This document shows, one piece after another, positions 44,037 through 49,171 of a stretch of 49,171 nt of DNA (positions are counted from its first letter, which is position 1; each line of letters begins with the position of its first letter). The stretch spans positions 1-49,171 of the forward strand of contig JAHHHV010000019.1 of the NCBI GenBank assembly GCA_019359155.1, in the 5' to 3' direction. A program made the position numbers and the translations under genes. The notes below the pieces were generated by a model, which saw nothing but the letters and a program-made list of their open reading frames with translations, ran no database searches and was not told the origin of the DNA. Source of the stretch: Pegethrix bostrychoides GSE-TBD4-15B. Its GTDB lineage: Bacteria; Cyanobacteriota; Cyanobacteriia; Elainellales; Elainellaceae.

Positions 44037-44750
44037 CTATTTCACCTCCCGCATCGCGGCCTGAGCCTCTCGCCGCAGGCCAGCAGCAATCCGAAACAGC
44101 TCTTGCCCTGTATGCAGATAGTGCTCGTCATAGCAGCTGACAAAGCGCTCCAATTCGTCGATGCCGTCGCCAACTTGATTCAAGCAGTAGTAGAGCTGCG
44201 CCGCAACGCTAGCCACGTTAGAGGGGTTCGGTAAGGAGCTAAACAGCTTTTGCGCCCGCTGTAAGTCACTCCGGCAGTCGTCGAGGTAGGTCTGGAATCC
44301 GGCCAGCAGCTCGTCATCAAACGGATCGGCGGCTAGCTCGTTCAGCTGAGATTTTAGCGGCTTCAAAATTTGAGCGATCGTCCGGATGATCGGCTGATAG
44401 ATTTGATTTGTCCAGCGGCGCAGATGTTCGTCGCTCTCTCGCCCGGTCTGCCGCTGCCGATATTGTTTTTGGGCGGTGCTGGCTCGCTGCTGCCGCTGAG
44501 CCGATGGGGCAGCTTGGCCAGCCGCGACTCGGCCATAGCTCAACGTCTGGTCATAAAACCGCCGCTGGCTCGGATCGCCCAGCACTTCGTAGGCAGCGTT
44601 GATCTGCGTAATCTGCTCGTGACTATCTGCCTCCGGATTGCGGTCAGGGTGATGCCGTTTGGCTAGCCGTCGATAGGCTTGCTTGATTTCAAACTGGCTA
44701 GCCTTAGAGCTGATTTCGAGGATTTCGTAGTGGTTGGAAGAGTTTGCCAT
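44037..44750 (-). CDS. J-domain protein (DnaJ-like co-chaperone)
   Basis: The 237-residue protein has an N-terminal J domain: HYEILEISSKASQFEIKQAY with the Hsp70-stimulating HPD at residues 34-36 (AKRHHPDRNPEAD), then AAYEVLGDPSQRRFYDQ. The remainder (90-237) is helical and Gln/Arg-rich (RQQRASTAQKQYRQRQTGRE) without the Gly/Phe and Cys-rich zones of true DnaJ. So it is a type III J protein that recruits DnaK to a special client. The start overlaps a 12-bp repeat at 44749-44776. Confidence 0.92.
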   Translation of the reverse strand: MANSSNHYEILEISSKASQFEIKQAYRRLAKRHHPDRNPEADSHEQITQINAAYEVLGDPSQRRFYDQTLSYGRVAAGQAAPSAQRQQRASTAQKQYRQRQTGRESDEHLRRWTNQIYQPIIRTIAQILKPLKSQLNELAADPFDDELLAGFQTYLDDCRSDLQRAQKLFSSLPNPSNVASVAAQLYYCLNQVGDGIDELERFVSCYDEHYLHTGQELFRIAAGLRREAQAAMREVK

Positions 44751-44817
44751 AGATCTATTCTTCTATAGATCTATTCTATCGGCATCTGGCTTGGCGTTCA
44801 GCCATAATAAACACCTG

Positions 44818-45780
44818 CTAATTCAGCACCAGCGGCGCGGTCAGCTCTGGATCTTGAAACAGCGGCGTGCTCAGGTAGCGTTCGCCAAAGCTGGGCTGAA
44901 TGATCACAATCAGCTTGCCAGCATTTTCGGGTCGCCGCCCCACCTGAATCGCTGCGGCCATCGCGGCTCCGCTGGAAATGCCTGAGAGCAAGCCTTCCTC
45001 GCGCGCCAGCCTGCGCCCGTAAGTAATCGCCTCGTCGTCCGCCACCGTGATCACTTCGTCAATTAGATCGGTTCGCAGCACCTGCGGCACAAAGCCCGCG
45101 CCAATTCCCTGAATTTTATGTGGCCCAGGTTTGCCGCCAGAGAGCACGGGGCTGCTGGCTGGCTCAACGGCAATGGCTCGAAACTCTGGCTTTTTGGCCT
45201 TGATCACCTCAGCAATCCCAGTGATGGTGCCGCCCGTGCCCACACCCGCAATCACAATATCCACCTGCCCGTCGGTATCTTCCCAGATTTCTAAGGCTGT
45301 GGTGCGGCGATGCACGTCGGGATTGGCCGGGTTATTGAACTGCTGCAACATATAGGCGTGAGGGACAGAATTCACGATCTGCTGTGCCCGCTGGATGCAG
45401 CCTGACATTCCCTCAATGCCAGGAGTTAGCTCTAGCTCGGCTCCATAGGCGCGCAGCATCGCCCGCCGCTCCGAACTCATGGTTTCCGGCATCGTCAGAA
45501 TCAGCCGATAGCCTTTGGCCGCCGCCGTCATCGCCAGCGCAATCCCCGTATTGCCAGAGGTTGGCTCTACCAGCACTGTCTGACCGGGCTGAATTAAGCC
45601 ATCACGCTCGGCAGCCTCAATCATATTCACGCCAATCCGGTCTTTGACTGAGGCCGAGGGATTCATGCTCTCCAGCTTGGCGACAATCTGCGCCACAGCG
45701 CCTTCAGCCTGCGGAATGCGATTCAGCCGAACGAGCGGAGTACGGCCTACGAGTTCAGTTACGTTTTGAGCAATACGCAT
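44818..45780 (-). CDS. cysK: Cysteine synthase A (O-acetylserine sulfhydrylase)
   Basis: The 320-residue PLP enzyme makes cysteine from O-acetylserine and sulfide. The PLP lysine is K46 in [13 protein letters not shown]. Substrate loop [10 protein letters not shown] (74-83), phosphate-binding [14 protein letters not shown], and [10 protein letters not shown] complete the site. Length is normal. It lies 31 bases downstream of the Rrf2-type regulator gene, same strand, and 67 bases upstream of the J-domain gene. Confidence 0.96.
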   Translation of the reverse strand: MRIAQNVTELVGRTPLVRLNRIPQAEGAVAQIVAKLESMNPSASVKDRIGVNMIEAAERDGLIQPGQTVLVEPTSGNTGIALAMTAAAKGYRLILTMPETMSSERRAMLRAYGAELELTPGIEGMSGCIQRAQQIVNSVPHAYMLQQFNNPANPDVHRRTTALEIWEDTDGQVDIVIAGVGTGGTITGIAEVIKAKKPEFRAIAVEPASSPVLSGGKPGPHKIQGIGAGFVPQVLRTDLIDEVITVADDEAITYGRRLAREEGLLSGISSGAAMAAAIQVGRRPENAGKLIVIIQPSFGERYLSTPLFQDPELTAPLVLN

Positions 45781-45811
45781 AATGATTTAGGGTTGGATAG
45801 AAAGAGTAGGA

Positions 45812-46249
45812 TTAGATATAGTACATCAGATCTAGCTGCTGCCGACTGTTGCGCTTTTCGGTCAGATCTTGCAGCGTATATTTTTGCAAGACCGCATCTG
45901 CAGCATCTCCAGCCTCCTGCCAAGCTTCTCGAATCACCATCCCTTCCAAGGTTTTGGCACTCCGGTGGGTTTCAACCTGCTGGGAGTCAGTGCCTTCAAT
46001 ACTCTCCACCACTTCGAGCAGGGTAATTTTCCAGGGTTCGCGAGCCAGCACGTAGCCGCCCTTAGCGCCGCGCTGACTCCGCACGAGTCCTGAACGGCGC
46101 AACGTTGCCAAAAGCTGCTCTAGGTAGCGATCGGGGATGCTTTGGATCGCGGCAATCTGACGAATTTGCAGCGGCTCATTCTGGCTATGGCGATCGGCAA
46201 GCTCTAGCAGCGCCAAGAGCGCATATTCACTTTTACAAGAAAGATCCAC
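45812..46249 (-). CDS. Rrf2-family transcriptional regulator, likely CymR-type
   Basis: The 145-residue protein begins MDLSCKSEYALLALLELADR, then QIRQIAAIQSIPDRYLEQLL, LRRSGLVRSQRGAKGGYVLA and REPWKITLLEVVESIEG, the Rrf2 winged-helix pattern. The three Cys that bind an iron-sulfur cluster in IscR are absent; only C5 is present. Its position directly upstream of cysK suggests a CymR-like regulator of cysteine synthesis that senses CysK or O-acetylserine. That link is inference from context. The regulator probably controls its own operon. Confidence 0.88.
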   Translation of the reverse strand: MDLSCKSEYALLALLELADRHSQNEPLQIRQIAAIQSIPDRYLEQLLATLRRSGLVRSQRGAKGGYVLAREPWKITLLEVVESIEGTDSQQVETHRSAKTLEGMVIREAWQEAGDAADAVLQKYTLQDLTEKRNSRQQLDLMYYI

Positions 46250-46321
46250 GGAGGAGAAGCATCTACGGCTCCTCCATTATATCCCGGTTCTCCACTGGGG
46301 TTTGTATAGTTTTGGGTATAG

Positions 46322-46354
46322 AAAAAGGCTTGGGTAAGATCCTACCCAAGCCTT
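46322..46354 (-). terminator. Rho-independent terminator of the porin gene
   Basis: AAGGCTTGGGTA (46325-46336) and TACCCAAGCCTT (46343-46354) form a perfect 12-bp stem with a 6-base loop. On the minus strand the stem is followed by TTTTTC. It lies 45 bases after the porin stop codon. Confidence 0.88.
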
Positions 46355-46398
46355 CTATCAAACTAAATCAGGCCAAACTAGATCAAGCTAGTCAGCAA

Positions 46399-48249
46399 TT
46401 AGAACTTGAAGGTGGTACGGAGTGCGCCCACAAACGTATCCTGGTTGTCGTTGTCGTTACCGGGATCTTGAATGTAGACGATACCTGGCGTGATCGAGAT
46501 GTTGTCGTTGATCCGGAACAGGTAGAAGGCCTCAGCCAACAGAGAAGCATCCTGGCGAGTCCCACCTGCGCTCAAGCCCAAGTCTCCAGCCAGCGAACCA
46601 TCCACACCCGCAACGCGGGGCGGAACGCCAACCACGAAGCCCAGCAGGTTACCATCACCTAGCAAGTCGCGGAATGCCAGCGTTCCATGGTAGCTCCAGA
46701 CGCGGTAGTCGCCTTCGCCCACAACCCGCACCGGCATGTACATCGCGCCGCCACCAAGCTCTGCAAAGCCTAGCTTGAAGTTAATCTGCGCGCCGTAGAT
46801 ATTTGCAACCGCTGCGTTATCGACGAACAAACCCCCATCAAAGCCACCCAAGCTGTAACCGTTATCGGTAGTAAAACCGTCTGGGTCGTAGCTGTTGGAG
46901 TACGTGAAGGCTGCATCCACAAAGTCGGTCAAGAGGCTGAGCTGAGCAATACCGCCATAGCCGCCATTGAACAGACCGTTCTTCTCGCTCGGATCGCCTG
47001 CATTGCTAGCTGCATAGCCAACGTCCAAGCTCACAGGACCAAAGCCAAAGATTGCGCCTAAACCCGTACCGCCAGGGATGAAGTTGTACTGCGGCGGCGT
47101 ACCCAAACCATCGGTCAAGGAACCGCTACCGGAGCTATCAAACGGGCTGACGGTGGTTGCCACAAAGTCAGAGTCACCAATGCTGTTCGCACCGACAATG
47201 ATCTGAGCAGGGCCGACTGGGAAGGTATAGAGCAGATCGTCCAACACAACCGAGTCGCTGCCGCCACCCCACTGCCAGCCCGTGTTGCCAGCAAAGGAGT
47301 CAAAGTCACCAAAGTCACGGGCTTGCAGACGTGCTCTCAGCAAGTCTTCGCCGGTAAAGCTGGTGTCAAAGTTGAGTCGAACGCGATAGCCAGCAATCGT
47401 CTGGTCGTCGGTGTTGCCGTCGTCCTCTCCATCGTTGTTTGTGCCGCCGCTGATGGGGACACCCACTGCAAAGATGGTCTCACCGCTGAGCTTGGTGGTG
47501 GTAGAGAACTGGTTGGCTTCGAGTTCAGAGGTGCGAGCTTCCAGTGCATCTACTCGACCACGCAGAGCCGCTAGCTCAGCTGCAAACTCTTCCTGCAAGC
47601 GCTGCAAGGTAGCCAAGTCTTCTTTAGTAGCCAAATCTGCCGTGCTGGCCGCAATCAGCTCGCTGATCCGATCCAAGCAGGCATTCATCCCTGCCGCAAA
47701 TTCAAAGCGGGTCATGGCACGCTGACCTTTGTAGGTGCCGTCGGGATAACCCGCGATACAGCCGTAGCGCTCTACCAAGGACTGCAACGCCTGGTACGCC
47801 CAGTCAGTCGGCTGCACATCGGAAAGCTGCGTGATGGAAGTAACCTGAGAGAGCGAGTTGCCGTTGCCTTCGCTGCTATACTGAGCGACTTGATCCAGAG
47901 AAGATACGGAAGTCACAGGCTCAGCCGCTTGAGCCACCTGAACAGGCACCGCCGGGACAGGAGCCAGCTCAGCAGTCATATCAATAGCTGTATCTTGAGC
48001 CGCGGGAGCAATCTCAACAGGCTCAGCAACTGGAGCGATGGATTCAGCCGCAGGAGTCAGCTCAGCCGCTGCCGCCACAACCGGAGGCTGTTCGCTAATC
48101 AGAGCTGCCGCAGAAGACTGTACCTCTGCTGTGGATTTGCCCCCAGCAGGCGCAACTTCCGCAGCCATTGCAGAAGCAGAAATAACTAGAGCCGCACCCA
48201 CGAGGGCAGGTGTAGCTAATACCGAGTTCAGCAGAACCTTGGATAGCAT
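46399..48249 (-). CDS. SLH-domain outer-membrane porin (iron-uptake porin type)
   Basis: The 616-residue protein has a signal peptide (LVGAALVISASAMAAEVAPA), an Ala/Glu/Pro/Val-rich linker, an SLH domain (about residues 142-200: TDWAYQALQSLVERYGCIAG with GYPDGTYKGQRAMTRFEFAA), a coiled coil (LQRLQEEFAAELAALRGRVD), and a beta-barrel of the OprB type ending with VGALRTTFKF, with the terminal Phe expected of outer-membrane proteins. The SLH domain anchors it to peptidoglycan-linked polysaccharide. Such porins are dominant in cyanobacterial outer membranes, and some carry iron or inorganic ions. gagga stands seven bases before the ATG. It is a single gene with a strong terminator. Confidence 0.94.
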   Translation of the reverse strand: MLSKVLLNSVLATPALVGAALVISASAMAAEVAPAGGKSTAEVQSSAAALISEQPPVVAAAAELTPAAESIAPVAEPVEIAPAAQDTAIDMTAELAPVPAVPVQVAQAAEPVTSVSSLDQVAQYSSEGNGNSLSQVTSITQLSDVQPTDWAYQALQSLVERYGCIAGYPDGTYKGQRAMTRFEFAAGMNACLDRISELIAASTADLATKEDLATLQRLQEEFAAELAALRGRVDALEARTSELEANQFSTTTKLSGETIFAVGVPISGGTNNDGEDDGNTDDQTIAGYRVRLNFDTSFTGEDLLRARLQARDFGDFDSFAGNTGWQWGGGSDSVVLDDLLYTFPVGPAQIIVGANSIGDSDFVATTVSPFDSSGSGSLTDGLGTPPQYNFIPGGTGLGAIFGFGPVSLDVGYAASNAGDPSEKNGLFNGGYGGIAQLSLLTDFVDAAFTYSNSYDPDGFTTDNGYSLGGFDGGLFVDNAAVANIYGAQINFKLGFAELGGGAMYMPVRVVGEGDYRVWSYHGTLAFRDLLGDGNLLGFVVGVPPRVAGVDGSLAGDLGLSAGGTRQDASLLAEAFYLFRINDNISITPGIVYIQDPGNDNDNQDTFVGALRTTFKF

Positions 48250-48551
48250 ATTTGAGTCCTCACACCTAACTTAAAATGGACTTGTAGAGTCTTACAGTAG
48301 CATTGTAATCACGAGATTTTGGATTAATCAAGATGCGATTAATAAAAATCTCGCAGTAATGCCTATGCAGCTGATATTTAGTCAGCCATTAGCTTAACGT
48401 TAGACTGCCCAATTTCATAGACTCCGCTGTGACAGATCCCAGATTTTTGTCTTTCTGGCACGCTTGTCTTTCTGCCGCCCAATGGCTCTGTCGCCAATCT
48501 GGTTGCTCTATTCTCGGTTTTCCGCTCTGTTTTCCATCTATTTAAAACTAT

Positions 48552-48605
48552 CCGCTCCCGCTAAAAGCATACTAGGTAAACCTGTATACTCAGGAGCGGG
48601 AGCGG
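48552..48605. repeat. Long hairpin: 11-bp perfect outer stem with inner imperfect palindrome
   Basis: CCGCTCCCGCT (48552-48562) pairs with AGCGGGAGCGG (48595-48605). The interior ATACTAGGTaAACCTGTAT (48570-48588) is itself a near-palindrome. On the minus strand the outer stem is followed by ATAGTTTT, a weak terminator-like tail. Confidence 0.85.
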
Positions 48606-48711
48606 TCTAGGGGGTCTTCAGAATTGGGACTTGACTGCCGGAAGGAAAATTAGGCTGTCCTAAGTCACTGCTTCAGAAGCACGGGTTCTCAATCAGAGTT
48701 TAGTTCAACAA

Positions 48712-48789
48712 CTAAAGAACGGCTCCGGCGCACAGCCAGCTTAGCCCAACCTGACGACCCACGGATTTACTACTGTCTTGCACGGGCAT
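48712..48789 (-). CDS. Mini-ORF (25 codons) behind an extremely strong Shine-Dalgarno
   Basis: The minus strand reads AGGAGGTGAT directly in front of ATGCCCGTG; the ten bases match the 16S rRNA 3' end completely. The ATG is only two bases from AGGAGG, while the in-frame GTG two codons later (MQDSSKSVGRQVGL) has the ideal eight-base spacing. The peptide is VQDSSKSVGRQVGLSWLCAG AVL. It ends 78 bases or fewer from its start, with no related gene following. It may be a leader peptide or a small protein; downstream lies the long hairpin. Confidence 0.4.
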   Translation of the reverse strand: MPVQDSSKSVGRQVGLSWLCAGAVL

Positions 48790-48907
48790 CACCTCCTAGA
48801 TTACAAAGGGACAATCGAAGTCTTGAAAGTCGAACCGGGTCGTACTACAAGCTTCTCTCTGTAAGGTAACACAAGAATTTTGGTTTTGAGGAAAATTTCT
48901 GAGCCAT

Positions 48908-48931
48908 AAAAAACCCCCGCAGCTGCGGGGG
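48908..48931 (-). terminator. Rho-independent terminator after psbD
   Basis: CCCCCGCAGCTGCGGGGG (48914-48931) is a perfect palindrome; on the minus strand it is followed by TTTTTTAT (48913 down to 48906). It is 86 bases after the psbD stop. Confidence 0.92.
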
Positions 48932-49016
48932 AAATCTCTAAGCCAATAGATTAGGTGAAAGAAGCTCGAAATCCTTCTGGGAAATCCCTGAGATCCCTAC
49001 AGATAATAGATATCTC

Positions 49017-49171
<155 letters not shown>

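Noticed and set aside
48821-48850. GGTTCGAC segment resembling a tRNA T-loop
   Set aside because: No acceptor or anticodon stem can be built around it.

Overview
The window is chromosomal DNA of a cyanobacterium. The markers are a photosystem II D2 (psbD) 3' end at the right edge, the cyanobacteria-specific NtcA co-activator PipX next to PipY, the cyanobacterial sepF-proC pair, an SLH-domain outer-membrane porin and an EcfT/CbiQ protein of cyanobacterial type. Most genes look moderately GC-rich; the segment around 19.0-20.8 kb is visibly more AT-rich. No rRNA, tRNA, CRISPR array, transposase or integrase gene was seen.

Layout. 0-1.3 kb: a two-gene phosphorelay (kinase-like protein lacking its phospho-acceptor His, plus a receiver-only regulator). 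1.8-6.5 kb: exonuclease III, a 38-residue basic protein, a two-partner-secretion adhesin and a phosphodiester-glycosidase-like lipoprotein. 6.5-14.9 kb: one 2789-codon gene for a giant RTX/cadherin-like surface protein. 15.4-17.5 kb: ilvH translationally coupled to a PGM1-like ATP-grasp ligase.

17.6-26.6 kb is an accessory island between housekeeping blocks. It holds a hicB antitoxin whose hicA is reduced to 13 codons; an AT-rich segment with two ORFs, each followed by an attC-like inverted repeat (an integron-cassette cluster without integrase); mpg; and a minus-strand run of XRE regulator, CopG-like antitoxin, NACHT-HEAT STAND NTPase, a fused antitoxin, a PIN toxin with one in-frame amber stop, and a small protein. 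The N-terminus of that small protein shares a 28-residue motif (19 identities) with the C-terminus of the NACHT protein. This pairing resembles NLR-effector systems that signal through shared motifs, and together with the attC-like cassettes it is the best candidate for something new here.

26.8-36.9 kb returns to core functions: ppsA, an acyltransferase, a GAF histidine kinase, an MBL-fold protein, selO with a promoter/terminator-bounded leader or small RNA in front, and a glycosyltransferase. 37.7-41.2 kb is the pipX-pipY ... sepF-proC block, split by a 1.06-kb spacer. 41.5-46.3 kb holds ecfT, der, a J-domain protein, cysK and an Rrf2 regulator. 46.4-49.2 kb holds the porin, a spacer with a very strong Shine-Dalgarno, a mini-ORF and a long hairpin, and a psbD copy not followed by psbC (psbD2-like).

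A recurring feature is short tandem duplication (12-24 bp), three times spanning the stop codon at a gene's 3' end, and 15-bp in-frame repeats in two kinase genes.
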